Source: Pseudomonadota bacterium
GTDB lineage: Bacteria; Pseudomonadota; Gammaproteobacteria; Burkholderiales; SG8-39
Length of the DNA: 64,000 nucleotides
Assembly: GCA_026399375.1 (NCBI GenBank)
Contig: JAPLRD010000035.1
Coordinates: 43,710 to 107,709 of the forward strand
Direction: 5' to 3'
Part shown: positions 28,302 through 38,446 of the stretch, one piece after another
Position numbering within the stretch: position 1 is the first letter of the stretch
Layout: each line of letters starts with the position of its first letter
Position numbers and translations under genes: made by a program
Notes under the pieces: model-generated
Told to the model about the DNA's origin: nothing
The model's input: only the letters and a program-made list of their open reading frames with translations
Databases searched by the model: none

Positions 28302-29804
28302 CTATAGCGCCCGGTCGAGTTTGCGATATTGAATCGCTTCCGCGACATGGGCGGCGGCGATCGACTCGCTGCGGGCTAGGTCGGCGATGGTTCGCGCAAG
28401 TTTGAGCACACGGTGATACGCCCGCGCCGACAGGTTGAGCTTCGCGATGGCCTGCCTCAGCAAGCCCTCCGCCGCCGCGTCCGGCGCGCACCACCGGTCG
28501 ATTTCGCGCGTGGCGAGTTTGCTGTTGCCCTTGCCCTGGCGATCGATCTGCAATTGGTGCGCCGCGACCACCCGGTTGCGCACGGCGCTGCTGCTTTCAC
28601 CCGAAGTCTGGCGCAGCAGATCATCCTGTGCCACTGCCGGCACTTCCAGATGGATGTCGATGCGGTCAAGCAGCGGTCCCGAAATCCTGCCGCGATAACT
28701 TGCTATCCGGTCGGGCGTGCACCGGCACCTGCCGCTGTAGTGGCCCAAATAGCCGCAGGGGCAGGGGTTCATCGCTGCGACAAGCTGGAATTGCGCCGGG
28801 AATTCCGCCTGGCGCGCCGCGCGCGAAATCGCCACTCGGCCGGATTCTAGCGGCTCGCGCAACGTCTCCAGCACTTTGCGCTCGAACTCGGGCAGCTCAT
28901 CGAGGAACAGCACGCCATGATGGGCGAGCGAAATTTCGCCCGGGCGCGGATCGCTGCCGCCGCCGACCAATGCGACGCTGGAAGCCGAATGGTGCGGGTT
29001 GCGGAACGGTCGGCGACCATATCGCTCTACGCGAAATCCGCCGGAACCCAGCGATTGCAGCGCCGCAGATTCCAGCGCTTCAGCGTCGCTCATCGGTGGG
29101 AGTATCCCGGCAAAACGCGCCGCCAGCATCGATTTGCCAGCGCCGGGTGGGCCGACCATGAGCAGACTGTGTCCGCCTGCGGCGGCGATTTCCAAGGCGC
29201 GCCTGGCGTGTGCCTGGCCTTTGACGTCGGCAAGATCGGGGTATTCGAACTGCGGCTCCGTCGCCGCTTCACCGGCGTAGGGTTGCAGATTCTCCCTTTG
29301 GGCAAGGTGCGCGCATACCTCGAGCAGGTTGTTCGCCGGCAGGACTTGCGCATCGCGCACCAAACTCGCCTCCGCGGCGCTGGCGCGCGGCAGGATGAAT
29401 GCGCGGCCACGGCGATGCGCTTTGTACGTCATGGCCAGCGCACCCCGGACCGGGCGCAGCTTGCCGGTGAGCGAGAGTTCGCCGGCGAATTCGTAGTCGT
29501 CTAGCCGATTTGCCGGCAGTTGCCCAGAGGCGGCGAGTATGCCCAGAGCGATGGGCAAATCGAAGCGGCCGCTTTCCTTGGGGAGATCGGCAGGCGCCAG
29601 ATTGACCGTCAGCCGGCGCGCGGGGAATTCGAAATGCGCATTGACCAGCGCCGCGCGCACGCGGTCGCGGGCCTCCTTTACCTCGGTTTCGGGCAGACCC
29701 ACGATGGTAAAGCTTGGCAGCCCGCCGGCGAGATGGACTTCAACCGTTACTTCGGGCGCATCCATGCCGGCAAGCGCGCGGCTGTGCAGCACGGCAAGCG
29801 ACAT
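28302..29804 (-). CDS. comM: YifB/ComM family Mg-chelatase-like AAA+ ATPase
   Basis: A 500-residue protein with an N-terminal Lon protease-like fold (MSLAVLHSRALAGMDAPEV, split MSLAVLHSRALAG and MDAPEV), a central Mg-chelatase AAA+ domain and a C-terminal lid. Walker A is GPPGAGKSMLAARF (about 218-231), Walker B near GVLFLDELPEF, and MNPCPCGYLGH is a family signature. ComM helicases extend branch migration during natural transformation. It sits between ubiK and apaH with gaps of 5 and 2 bases. Confidence 0.95.
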   Translation of the reverse strand: MSLAVLHSRALAGMDAPEVTVEVHLAGGLPSFTIVGLPETEVKEARDRVRAALVNAHFEFPARRLTVNLAPADLPKESGRFDLPIALGILAASGQLPANRLDDYEFAGELSLTGKLRPVRGALAMTYKAHRRGRAFILPRASAAEASLVRDAQVLPANNLLEVCAHLAQRENLQPYAGEAATEPQFEYPDLADVKGQAHARRALEIAAAGGHSLLMVGPPGAGKSMLAARFAGILPPMSDAEALESAALQSLGSGGFRVERYGRRPFRNPHHSASSVALVGGGSDPRPGEISLAHHGVLFLDELPEFERKVLETLREPLESGRVAISRAARQAEFPAQFQLVAAMNPCPCGYLGHYSGRCRCTPDRIASYRGRISGPLLDRIDIHLEVPAVAQDDLLRQTSGESSSAVRNRVVAAHQLQIDRQGKGNSKLATREIDRWCAPDAAAEGLLRQAIAKLNLSARAYHRVLKLARTIADLARSESIAAAHVAEAIQYRKLDRAL

Positions 29805-29809
29805 ACCGG

Positions 29810-30058
29810 TCAGGCGTTCGGCCTGGAACCCCTGGCTTCCAATTCGGCAATGCGCGTCTCCAGTGCCGTAATCTGTTCGCGCGATCGGGCCAGCAGCCTC
29901 GCCTGCACGTCGAATTCTTCGCGCGTAACCAGATCCAGCCGGGAAAAGAAGTTCGCCAGCAGCGCGCGCAGATTCTTCTCGACGTCCTTGGCCGGACCTT
30001 GCGCCAACAACGCGTTGATCTTGCCGCTCAATTCTTCGAACACACGGTTTTGCTGCAT
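29810..30058 (-). CDS. ubiK: UbiK accessory factor (BMFP/YqiC family)
   Basis: An 82-residue coiled-coil protein that assists aerobic ubiquinone biosynthesis by binding UbiJ and lipids. FEELSGKINALLAQGPAKDVE-like sequence (FEELSGKINALLA, GPAKDVEKNLRALL) forms the amphipathic N-terminal region and VTREEFDVQARLLAR with the following LETRIAELEAR the C-terminal coiled coil. The ATG at 30058 has AAGGAG upstream; longer starts lack such a site. It opens the minus-strand run ubiK-comM-apaH and is divergent from the TorF-glnK-amtB operon. Confidence 0.93.
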   Translation of the reverse strand: MQQNRVFEELSGKINALLAQGPAKDVEKNLRALLANFFSRLDLVTREEFDVQARLLARSREQITALETRIAELEARGSRPNA

Positions 30059-30130
30059 CTGGATCTCCTTAATTTCGTCGTTTTTTAGTCTATCACGCCC
30101 CATACAACGCGCCAGAAATCGAATCGGCTG

Positions 30131-30151
30131 ATCGCACTGCGATTGTGCGAT
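30131..30151 (+). promoter_or_regulatory. NtrC-like enhancer dyad
   Basis: A perfect inverted repeat of ATCGCAC and GTGCGAT with seven bases between. The inner GCAC-N7-GTGC has exactly the geometry of NtrC sites (consensus TGCACC-N5-GGTGCA). It lies about 90 bases before a sigma-54-type promoter. A weaker half-site GCACCA occurs at 30165-30170. Assignment to NtrC is inferred. Confidence 0.6.
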
Positions 30152-30242
30152 ACAAGAATTCCACGCACCAAGATGAAGCGCTCTCTGGATGATACATGCA
30201 GCGCCTTTGTTTAATCCATTGAAACACAATAGATATCAAACC

Positions 30243-30258
30243 TGGCACATGATGTGCT
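30243..30258 (+). promoter_or_regulatory. Sigma-54 (RpoN) promoter for torF-like/glnK/amtB
   Basis: TGGCAC at 30243-30248 and GTGCT at 30254-30258, with the -24/-12 spacing of the consensus TGGCAC-N5-TTGCW and one mismatch at the -12 element. It is preceded by C, as in strong sites. Transcription would start near 30270, about 40 bases before the ATG of the TorF-like gene. Confidence 0.65.
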
Positions 30259-30308
30259 AACGGACTTAGCGTCAGCTAATTTTCTAAACCTCAACTAGGA
30301 GTATCGTT

Positions 30309-31683
<1,375 letters not shown>

Positions 31684-31691
31684 GGAGATGC

Positions 31692-33215
31692 ATGATGAAA
31701 AAATTGATAGCTCTACTCGCGCTGTTAGGCGCCTGCAACTTCGCGGTTACGGCCGTTGCGCAGGACAAACCGGCCGCGCCCGCGGCGGAGGCAAAGCCGG
31801 CTGAAGCAGCTCCGGCTGCGCCAGCCCCGGGTGCGCCGGTCGCCGCAACTGCGGCCCCTGCGGCAGCAACGCCCGCCGCCACCGCGACACCGGCGCCAGC
31901 GCCGGTACCGAACAAGGGCGACACAGCCTGGATGATCGTCGCCACGGTTCTGGTGATCATGATGACCATCCCCGGCCTCGCGCTTTTCTACGGCGGCCTG
32001 GTGCGGACCAAGAACATGCTGTCGGTCCTGATGCAGGTCTTCGTCACCTTCTCCCTGATCAGCGTGCTGTGGGTGCTCTACGGCTACAGCATTGCGTTCA
32101 CCGAGGGGAATGCCTTCTTCGGCGGTTTTTCGCGCCTGTTCCTTTCCGGCATAACCGGCGACTCCACTGCAGCTACCTTTAGCAAGGGCGTGGTAATTCC
32201 GGAATACATCTATGTCGTATTCCAGCTCACTTTCGCCGCCATCACGCCTTGCCTGATCATAGGCGCATTTGCCGAGCGGGTGAAATTCTCGGCGGTGCTG
32301 CTGTTCATGGTGTTGTGGTTCACATTTGCCTACCTGCCGATCGCGCACATGGTCTGGTTCTGGTCCGGTCCGGACGCGTTCACCGATGCTGCCGCGGCGG
32401 AAAAAGCCACTGCGACCGCGGGCTGGCTGTTCCAGAAAGGTGCCCTCGATTTCGCCGGCGGCACGGTGGTGCACATCAACGCCGGTATCGCGGCGCTGGT
32501 CGGCGCTTACGTGATCGGCAAGCGCATCGGCTACAACAAGGAAGCCATGACGCCGCACAGCCTTACCTTGACCATGGTGGGTGCTTCGCTGCTGTGGGTG
32601 GGCTGGTTCGGCTTCAACGTCGGTTCCAACCTCGAAGCCACGGGTACCGCCGCCATGGTGTTCGTCAACACTCTGGTTGCGACTGCGGCCGCGACCCTCT
32701 CCTGGCTGTTCTTCGAGAACATGTTCAAGGGCCGACCGTCCATGCTGGGCGCCGCCTCGGGTGCGGTCGCCGGTCTGGTCGCCATTACCCCGGCTTGCGG
32801 CTATGTCGGCCCGATGGGTTCGATCGCACTGGGCGTTCTCGCAGGCGGGCTCTGCCTCTGGGGTGTGAGCGGACTGAAGCGCATGCTGGGCGCGGACGAC
32901 TCGCTCGACGTGTTCGGCGTGCATGGCGTCGGTGGAATTCTCGGCGCCCTGGGCACCGGCGTGTTTGCCGCGCCATCGCTTGGCGGTACGGGCATCTATG
33001 ATTACGTCACCAACAAGGTTGCGCCCGACTATTCGATCATGAACCAGGTCATCATCCAGGCAACTGGCGTCCTGACCACGATCGTCTGGTCCGGCGTGGT
33101 GGCGTTCATTGCTTACAAGATCGTCGACATGGTCATCGGCCTGCGCGTGCCGGAAGAGGAAGAGCGCGAAGGCCTGGACATCACGTCTCACGGCGAGACC
33201 GCGTACCACGTGTAG
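31692..33215 (+). CDS. amtB: Ammonium transporter with exported N-terminus and Ala/Pro linker
   Basis: A 507-residue Amt/Mep/Rh channel. Residues 1-24 are a signal peptide and 25-75 an Ala/Pro-rich linker before the first channel helix (TAWMIVATVLVIMMTIPG), so the N-terminus is periplasmic. The channel has GALDFAGGTVVHINAG with the first pore histidine, LLWVGWFGFNVGSN, and DVFGVHGVGGILGALGTG with the second pore histidine. About eleven transmembrane segments are expected. The C-terminal EEEEREGLDITSHGETAYHV tail is the GlnK-interacting region. Terminated by hairpins at 33230-33290. Confidence 0.96.
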   Translation: MMKKLIALLALLGACNFAVTAVAQDKPAAPAAEAKPAEAAPAAPAPGAPVAATAAPAAATPAATATPAPAPVPNKGDTAWMIVATVLVIMMTIPGLALFYGGLVRTKNMLSVLMQVFVTFSLISVLWVLYGYSIAFTEGNAFFGGFSRLFLSGITGDSTAATFSKGVVIPEYIYVVFQLTFAAITPCLIIGAFAERVKFSAVLLFMVLWFTFAYLPIAHMVWFWSGPDAFTDAAAAEKATATAGWLFQKGALDFAGGTVVHINAGIAALVGAYVIGKRIGYNKEAMTPHSLTLTMVGASLLWVGWFGFNVGSNLEATGTAAMVFVNTLVATAAATLSWLFFENMFKGRPSMLGAASGAVAGLVAITPACGYVGPMGSIALGVLAGGLCLWGVSGLKRMLGADDSLDVFGVHGVGGILGALGTGVFAAPSLGGTGIYDYVTNKVAPDYSIMNQVIIQATGVLTTIVWSGVVAFIAYKIVDMVIGLRVPEEEEREGLDITSHGETAYHV

Positions 33216-33229
33216 GTGTTTGTCCGGAA

Positions 33230-33247
33230 CCGCTCCTGACGGAGCGG
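33230..33247 (+). terminator. Hairpin after amtB
   Basis: CCGCTCC and GGAGCGG pair around TGAC, a 7-bp GC-rich stem 15 bases after the amtB stop. No T-run follows, so it is probably an mRNA-end stabiliser or the first part of a tandem terminator. Confidence 0.5.
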
Positions 33248-33250
33248 GCC

Positions 33251-33994
33251 TTATTCGACGGGCACCCGCAAGGGTGCCCGTTTCCTTTTGGCGTTCCCTG
33301 GCGGCGTGGCGGGTTTGAATTCGCGGGTGAAATCGGCGGTGCGCCGCCGCATGGCGGTGAGCGCGGCCCGGCCTTTCGCTGTGAGAAAGGGTTCGACCAG
33401 CAGCCCGATCCCCTGGCCTACGTACTTGTCGAGGCTGAATCTGGCGCGCAGGGCCCAGTGCTTTAGCGCCCAGGCGTGGCAAAAATTGACGTACTGATAG
33501 ATCAGGAGATATTCATTGACCTCGCGCATGTGGCCGCCGGAAATGCAGGCGCGCAGGCAGCCTTGAAGCAAGCGGTTGGTCCGCGTTTCGTCCTCCTTCA
33601 CCAGCGCCCGGCGATCGGCGCGCAGCGATTTGGTCGAACGGTAGGCGAGCACGGTTGCTTCGCGCAGTCCGTCGACGATGGTGCAATACGCCCATAGGGC
33701 CATGCACAGCCGCTCGACCGGGTGCTTCACGCCTTCCAGGCGCGGCGGGATTTCCTTTTCGTACGTCTCCAGCACCAGCTTCAGCGAAAGAAACAAAATG
33801 TCGTCCTTGTCGCCGAAATACTGGTAAATCAGTCCGGTGCTGATGCCTGCTTCACGGGCAATCTGCGATATGGTGGTGGTGTAATAGCCTTCGTCGGAAA
33901 AGAGCTTCACCGCGGCGCGCAGGATCTGACCGCGCCGTTCCTCCACCAGTCTGGCGTCCGTGACTACGCTTTGCACATGTCCCGGCGGTTTCAT
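33251..33994 (-). CDS. TetR/AcrR family regulator (A)
   Basis: A 247-residue regulator. The N-terminal DNA-binding domain runs from about residue 18 to 65: ILRAAVKLFSDEGYYTTTI, then SQIAREAGISTGLIYQYFGDKDDIL (seen as SQIAREAGIS and LIYQYFGDKDDIL), the standard TetR helix-turn-helix. The rest is an alpha-helical ligand and dimer domain with a basic tail (NAKRKRAPLR). ATG 33994 is chosen for GGAGAGGA upstream. It heads a minus-strand run with opposite neighbour amtB and is upstream-adjacent to the enoyl-CoA hydratase, so it likely controls the CoA-thioester genes, possibly through the operator at 35882. Confidence 0.88.
   Translation of the reverse strand: MKPPGHVQSVVTDARLVEERRGQILRAAVKLFSDEGYYTTTISQIAREAGISTGLIYQYFGDKDDILFLSLKLVLETYEKEIPPRLEGVKHPVERLCMALWAYCTIVDGLREATVLAYRSTKSLRADRRALVKEDETRTNRLLQGCLRACISGGHMREVNEYLLIYQYVNFCHAWALKHWALRARFSLDKYVGQGIGLLVEPFLTAKGRAALTAMRRRTADFTREFKPATPPGNAKRKRAPLRVPVE
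33259..33289 (+). terminator. Rho-independent terminator for amtB operon
   Basis: A 9-bp stem (CGGGCACCC / GGGTGCCCG) closed by a GCAA tetraloop is followed by TTTCCTTTT. It lies inside the last codons of the convergent TetR gene, so the two genes share 3' sequence. Confidence 0.82.
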
Positions 33995-34133
33995 CGAGTC
34001 CTCTCCAGCGGCAGCATTCTTGGTCAGCTTTCGCACCCTTCTCAATCCGGCGCCACCCTGCGGATCGGCCCGCATCCGTTCAGGTGGCCGCCGGTCTTTG
34101 TTCCGGGTCTGGATCCCGGCCCCGCCCTCTGGC

Positions 34134-34952
34134 TCAATTACCCTCGAACGCGGGCTTTTGCTTGGCCACGAACGCGTTGTAGGCGCGCGTGAAATCCTTG
34201 GTCTGCATGCAGATCGCCTGCGCCTCGGCCTCGGTTTCCAATGCCTGTTCGATGGTCTGGTTCCATTCCTGATGCAGGCACTTCTTGGTCATCGAATGCG
34301 CGAACGCCGGCCCGTCGGCGATTTCCTTCGCCATGGTGTGCGCACGTTCGAGCAGCTTGTCCTTGGGCACCAGTTCGTTGTAATAGCCCCAGGCGTGGCC
34401 TTCCTGCGCCGTCATGGCGCGGCCGGTGTAAAACAACTCCGAAGCGCGGCCCTGTCCGATGATGCGGGGCAGTATGGCGCAGGCGCCCATGTCGCAACCG
34501 GCCAGGCCGACGCGCGCGAACAAGAACGCCGTCTTGCACTCCGGCGTGCCGTAGCGCAGGTCGCTCGACATCGAAATAATGGCTCCCGCTCCGGCGCAGA
34601 TGCCGTCGACCGCCGATATGATCGGTTGCGGGCAGGTACGCATTTCCTTCACCAGATTTCCAGTCATGCGGGTAAAGGCGATCAGACCGGTCATGTCCAT
34701 CTTGGTGAGCGGGCCGATGATTTCGTGCACGTCGCCGCCGGAGCAGAAGTTCCCGCCCTCGCCGGTGAAGACGACCGCTCGAACGTCCTCCGCGTATTGC
34801 AGCTTGTGGAAGGTGTCGCGCAGCTCGGCATAGCTCTCGAACGTCAGCGGATTCTTGCGTTCCGGCCGGTTTAGCGTGATCGTTCCGACACGATCCTTCA
34901 CTTCCCATTTGAAATGCTGGGGACGCCATTCGGCGGCTTTGAGTTTGTACAT
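34134..34952 (-). CDS. Enoyl-CoA hydratase/isomerase family protein
   Basis: A 272-residue crotonase. The oxyanion-hole blocks are [12 protein letters not shown] (about 66-77) and [13 protein letters not shown] (about 115-127); the glutamate positions of classical hydratases would be in [19 protein letters not shown] (split [14 protein letters not shown] and CDMGA), where the second acidic residue is replaced by CDMG, so the exact reaction (hydration, isomerisation or ring hydrolysis) is open. It has a 15-residue N-terminal extension. Next to a BadH-like dehydrogenase 38 bases upstream in the same transcript, it fits beta-oxidation of an alicyclic or aromatic-derived CoA ester. Confidence 0.88.
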   Translation of the reverse strand: MYKLKAAEWRPQHFKWEVKDRVGTITLNRPERKNPLTFESYAELRDTFHKLQYAEDVRAVVFTGEGGNFCSGGDVHEIIGPLTKMDMTGLIAFTRMTGNLVKEMRTCPQPIISAVDGICAGAGAIISMSSDLRYGTPECKTAFLFARVGLAGCDMGACAILPRIIGQGRASELFYTGRAMTAQEGHAWGYYNELVPKDKLLERAHTMAKEIADGPAFAHSMTKKCLHQEWNQTIEQALETEAEAQAICMQTKDFTRAYNAFVAKQKPAFEGN

Positions 34953-34990
34953 GCGATTCTCCGTATTGTGGACAATAAAAAGGTTTGGTG

Positions 34991-35737
34991 TCAGCCGGCA
35001 AGGACGAGCCCGCCGCTGACGCTGAGGATTTGACCGGTGACGAAGTCGGCCCGGCTACTGGCAAAGAACAGCACGGCATCGGCGATCTCCGAAGGTTTCG
35101 CCAGACGGCCCATCGGCGTCACCCGGACGAAGGCTTCGCGGTGTTTCTCCGGCACGACGGCCAGCAGCGGGGTGTCCGTCGGCCCCGGGCAGACGCAGTT
35201 CACGTTGATGTTGAACCGCGCCATCTCCCGTGCAAGCGACTTGGTGAATGCGATTGCGCCTCCCTTGGCGCCGGCATACACCGACTCGCCGAGGCTGCCT
35301 ACGCGGCCTGCGTCGCTGGAGACGGTGACGATCTTTCCGGTCTTGCGCTCTATCATGTCGTCCAGAAACGCGCGCGTCACTGCGATTGGCCCGAACAAAT
35401 TGAGGTCGATGACTTTGCGCCAGAAATCGGGAGTGTTCTTGACGAAGGGTTCGATCTTGCCCCAACCGGCGACGTTGGCGACGATGTCGACATGTCCCCG
35501 GCGCTTATATGCAGCCTGCTTGAACGCCTCGATCGAATCGAGGTCCGTCACATCGAGCCGGATGAAATCCGCGCCCCAACCCTTCGCGCGAATATCCGCC
35601 GCCACTTGTTCGCCCGCTTCCACGGCGATGTCGCCGAGCAGCACATGTGCGCCCGCCTGCGCCAGGGTTTCCGCAGTCGCACGCCCGATTCCCGAGGATG
35701 CCCCGGTGATTACCGCCGTCTTGCCGTCTAATCGCAT
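34991..35737 (-). CDS. SDR-family dehydrogenase, BadH-like (2-hydroxyacyl-CoA dehydrogenase-like)
   Basis: A 248-residue short-chain dehydrogenase. [15 protein letters not shown] (about residues 11-25) is the NAD(P) loop; N-A-G-x is read as [10 protein letters not shown]; catalytic Ser is in [10 protein letters not shown], and Tyr-x-x-x-Lys is YAGAKGG (about 151-157). [15 protein letters not shown] and [14 protein letters not shown] resemble BadH, the 2-hydroxycyclohexanecarboxyl-CoA dehydrogenase of anaerobic benzoate metabolism. It probably oxidises the product of the neighbouring hydratase. Substrate is inferred. Confidence 0.88.
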   Translation of the reverse strand: MRLDGKTAVITGASSGIGRATAETLAQAGAHVLLGDIAVEAGEQVAADIRAKGWGADFIRLDVTDLDSIEAFKQAAYKRRGHVDIVANVAGWGKIEPFVKNTPDFWRKVIDLNLFGPIAVTRAFLDDMIERKTGKIVTVSSDAGRVGSLGESVYAGAKGGAIAFTKSLAREMARFNINVNCVCPGPTDTPLLAVVPEKHREAFVRVTPMGRLAKPSEIADAVLFFASSRADFVTGQILSVSGGLVLAG

Positions 35738-36196
35738 TTTTCGCTCCAGAACAATAAAAAATTTCCGCCTTCAAACAATCGGTCCCCAAGCCGCTCCCTG
35801 AAACCGCGTCTGCCCCGATTCAAATGGCTCGAACCGGGTCGCAGCTCACGCGCCCTTCGCCATGCCGCCGGCCGGTGCTTGACTGAATGAGTATTCATTC
35901 AGTATGATAAAAGTAACACGTTTGATGCCGGAAATGCAACAAGCGCATGGACAACCAAGAGGAGCCCGCGGGCAATCCGACATGCCCGCTCGGCGCGGTC
36001 AATGGATTGACGACGGGTGAACCGCGCCTTTTCGACCGTCCGGTCTTACCCCGCGGGCCCGGAGCCGGTAGAATTCATTCGTATCCAATAAAATGACACG
36101 CTAGGCGCCGATAAAGGAGCGGGCCGCAGCGACGCGTTCTTCGCGCACCTTGCTTTCCACGCCGGACAGCCCGACCATTCTGAAAAGGAAACCGAA
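35738..36196. other. 459-bp intergenic region between divergent catabolic genes
   Basis: This gap separates the minus-strand hydratase/dehydrogenase unit from the plus-strand hydrolase/ligase unit. It holds the TetR-type palindrome and sigma-70-like promoter described separately at 35879-35908. A 49-codon plus-strand reading frame begins with ATG at 35947, but it has no ribosome site and I do not recognise its product. The rest shows no RNA gene or repeat. Confidence 0.7.
35879..35908 (+). promoter_or_regulatory. Sigma-70-type promoter with TetR-family operator in the spacer
   Basis: TTGACT (35879-35884) and TATGAT (35903-35908) are 18 bases apart. The spacer contains a perfect palindrome at 35882-35903: arms ACTGAATGA and TCATTCAGT around GTAT. 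Such an ATGAnnnnTCAT operator is typical of TetR regulators of acyl-CoA metabolism. It would repress the plus-strand hydrolase gene and possibly the divergent dehydrogenase. Confidence 0.72.
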
Positions 36197-36901
36197 TTGA
36201 GTTACGCCGTCGAAATGTGGCAGCAGCCTTCCCTGCCTGTGGTTGGCTCCAATGACCGTTTTCCGGTGCGGCGCATATTCTGCGTCGGCCGCAACTATGT
36301 CGAACACCAGAAGGAAATGGGCGGCGACGGCCGCGAGCAGCCGTTCTTCTTTTGCAAGGCACCGCATGACTTGGTGGCGGTAAACGCCGGAGAGACCGGC
36401 AGGATCCACTATCCCCCCATGACCAGCAACTATCATTGGGAAACAGAAATGGTCGCGCTGATCGGCAAGGGTGGCAGAAAGATCGCCGCCGAACGCGCCA
36501 ACGAGCACGTCTGGGGCTATGCAGTCGGCCTCGACATGACACGCCGCGATTTGCAGCAGCAGGGAAAAGACAAGGGTCGGCCCTGGAGTTTCGGCAAGGA
36601 CTTCGACGAGGCGGCACCATGCGGACCGGTCACGCCGGCAAGCAAGACTGGGCATCCGTCCAAGGGCAAGCTCTGGCTCAAGGTGAACGGGGAGTTTCGC
36701 CAGCAATCGGACATCGACCAGATGATCTGGAGCGTGCCCGAGCAGATCGCGTTTCTTACCCAGTACTACACTCTCGAAGCCGGCGATGTGATTTTCACCG
36801 GCACTCCGGCGGGAGTGGGTGCGGCCAAAGCGGGCGACGAGTTGGTCGCCGGCATTGACGGACTGGGCGAGTTGCGCGTGAGCATCGTCGCGCCGCGCTG
36901 A
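36197..36901 (+). CDS. Fumarylacetoacetate-hydrolase family protein, fumarylpyruvate hydrolase-like
   Basis: A 234-residue FAH-fold protein. RRIFCVGRNYVEHQKEMGG (about 25-43) is the entry signature, metal ligands are E82 and E84 in HWETEMVALIGKGG and D113 in GYAVGLDMTRRDLQ, and GDVIFTGTPAGVG (about 198-210) closes the site. It resembles NagK/fumarylpyruvate hydrolases of the gentisate pathway, which split fumarylpyruvate into fumarate and pyruvate; a related beta-diketone substrate is possible because no gentisate dioxygenase is next to it. TTG is the start, with AAAAGGA upstream. Eighteen bases before the ligase gene. Confidence 0.87.
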   Translation: MSYAVEMWQQPSLPVVGSNDRFPVRRIFCVGRNYVEHQKEMGGDGREQPFFFCKAPHDLVAVNAGETGRIHYPPMTSNYHWETEMVALIGKGGRKIAAERANEHVWGYAVGLDMTRRDLQQQGKDKGRPWSFGKDFDEAAPCGPVTPASKTGHPSKGKLWLKVNGEFRQQSDIDQMIWSVPEQIAFLTQYYTLEAGDVIFTGTPAGVGAAKAGDELVAGIDGLGELRVSIVAPR

Positions 36902-36919
36902 GCGGGCGCATCGCACCCC

Positions 36920-38392
36920 ATGAACGCCGCCGGATATCTGCTTGCCACCGGAGAAGCCGGCGCGATCGCGCTGGAATGCGGTGACGAACGTCTGAACTAC
37001 GACGAGCTGCGTATCGCAGTGGGACGTGCGGCGACCGCATGGCGTGCGCGCGGGCTTCTGCAAGGCGAGCGCGTGCTGGTGTTCGCGCCGGACGGCATTG
37101 CCTGGGCCATTGCCTATCTTGGCGCCATCTGGGCCGGTGGCGTCGCGGTCGGGCTCAATTCACGCTTGTTCGAGCGGGAACTGTCGGTAGTGCTTTCGGA
37201 GTCCGAAGCGCGTTTTATCTGGTGCAACGAAAGTTCCCGCGTGTTGCTGGAGCGCCTGCTCGCCGCTAATCCCAATCCGCCGCAACTGGTCATCGATGCG
37301 CAATGGAGCGCCGGCCTGCAGAAGTTCGATCCCGTCACCGCAGCCGATTTGCCCGATGATGCTCCCGCAATTTGGATCTATACCTCCGGTACGACCGGAC
37401 TACCGAAGGCGGTCATACACGCCCAGCGCACCTTCATCGCCAGCGCAGATTTCGCGCGGGGAATTATCGGCCTCACCTCAAAGGACAGGCTCTACGCCTC
37501 GTCCAAGATGTTCTTCGCCTATGCGCTCGGCAACAGTTTTATGGCGGGCTTGCGTTTGGGCGCAACGGTCATCCTCGATCCGGAATGGCCCACCGCCGAG
37601 CGCGTCGCCGAAATCGCCGAGCGGTACCGTCCGACAGCCTTGTTTTCCGTGCCCACGCTTTATCTCAAGATGCTGCAGACGAACGTCGCGCCGCGCCTGG
37701 TCGCGGCCGGTGTGCGGCATTATGTTTCGGCGGGAGAGACACTTCCTCCGGCCGTGAGGCAAGGGTGGCAGGACGCGACGGGGGTGGCGCCGGTTTCAGG
37801 TTATGGTGCCTCGGAACTCGTGGTCCTCGTTTTCTATTGCGGCGACGACAGCATGCGGCTGAAACCGGCGCCGCGGCTTGAATACGTTACACGCGATGGC
37901 GCCGAGGACGGCGCGCCACAACGTCTGTGGCTGCAGCATCCGTCGGTTGCGCTGGGCTACTGGCGCCGACCCGAGGCCGAGCGCGACAGTTTCTCCGACG
38001 GACGCTTTTCCCCCGGGGACTTGTTCCGGCAATGCGATGACGGATATCTCGAGTTCTGCGGGCGGGACGACGACATGCTGAAGATTTCAGGACAGTGGGT
38101 CAGCATCCTCCAGGTCGAGCAGGCGCTGCTGGCGGCAAGCGCTGGCTGCGTCGAAAGCCTGGCGGCGGTCGGGTTCGACAACGCCGAGGGTTTGATCTCG
38201 ATCGCCTTGTTCGCCGTCGCCGCCAAGGGGCAGGAGACGCAGGCGCGCAAATGCATAGAAGTGGGAATCGAAGCGTTGCCGAAGCTCAAGCGTCCGCGAC
38301 TCGTCAAGTGGGTGACAGAACTGCCGCTTACCGCCACCGGCAAGTTGCAGCGGCGCAAGCTGAAACAAATGCATCTAGAAGGTGCCGCCTGA
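36920..38392 (+). CDS. AMP-forming acyl-CoA ligase, benzoate-CoA ligase-like
   Basis: A 490-residue adenylate-forming enzyme that activates a carboxylate with ATP and CoA. The P-loop is YTSGTTGLPK (residues 154-163); GYGASELVV (near 294) is the adenine-binding motif; GRDDDMLKISGQWVS is the hinge, and TATGKLQRRKL carries the catalytic Lys475. The sequence after the P-loop (MFFAYALGNSFMAGLRLGAT) resembles benzoate- and hydroxybenzoate-CoA ligases. It is downstream of the FAH gene and upstream of the second TetR gene. The acid is unknown. Confidence 0.9.
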   Translation: MNAAGYLLATGEAGAIALECGDERLNYDELRIAVGRAATAWRARGLLQGERVLVFAPDGIAWAIAYLGAIWAGGVAVGLNSRLFERELSVVLSESEARFIWCNESSRVLLERLLAANPNPPQLVIDAQWSAGLQKFDPVTAADLPDDAPAIWIYTSGTTGLPKAVIHAQRTFIASADFARGIIGLTSKDRLYASSKMFFAYALGNSFMAGLRLGATVILDPEWPTAERVAEIAERYRPTALFSVPTLYLKMLQTNVAPRLVAAGVRHYVSAGETLPPAVRQGWQDATGVAPVSGYGASELVVLVFYCGDDSMRLKPAPRLEYVTRDGAEDGAPQRLWLQHPSVALGYWRRPEAERDSFSDGRFSPGDLFRQCDDGYLEFCGRDDDMLKISGQWVSILQVEQALLAASAGCVESLAAVGFDNAEGLISIALFAVAAKGQETQARKCIEVGIEALPKLKRPRLVKWVTELPLTATGKLQRRKLKQMHLEGAA

Positions 38393-38446
38393 TACTTCAA
38401 CTTAACCAGGACGACGCTAAGAAGCCTACCAGCCGATTGGACAGAT

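Noticed and set aside
35947-36096. Small plus-strand frame of 49 codons in the divergent region
   Set aside because: ATG has no ribosome site and the product has no recognisable pattern. It is probably leader sequence of the hydrolase transcript.
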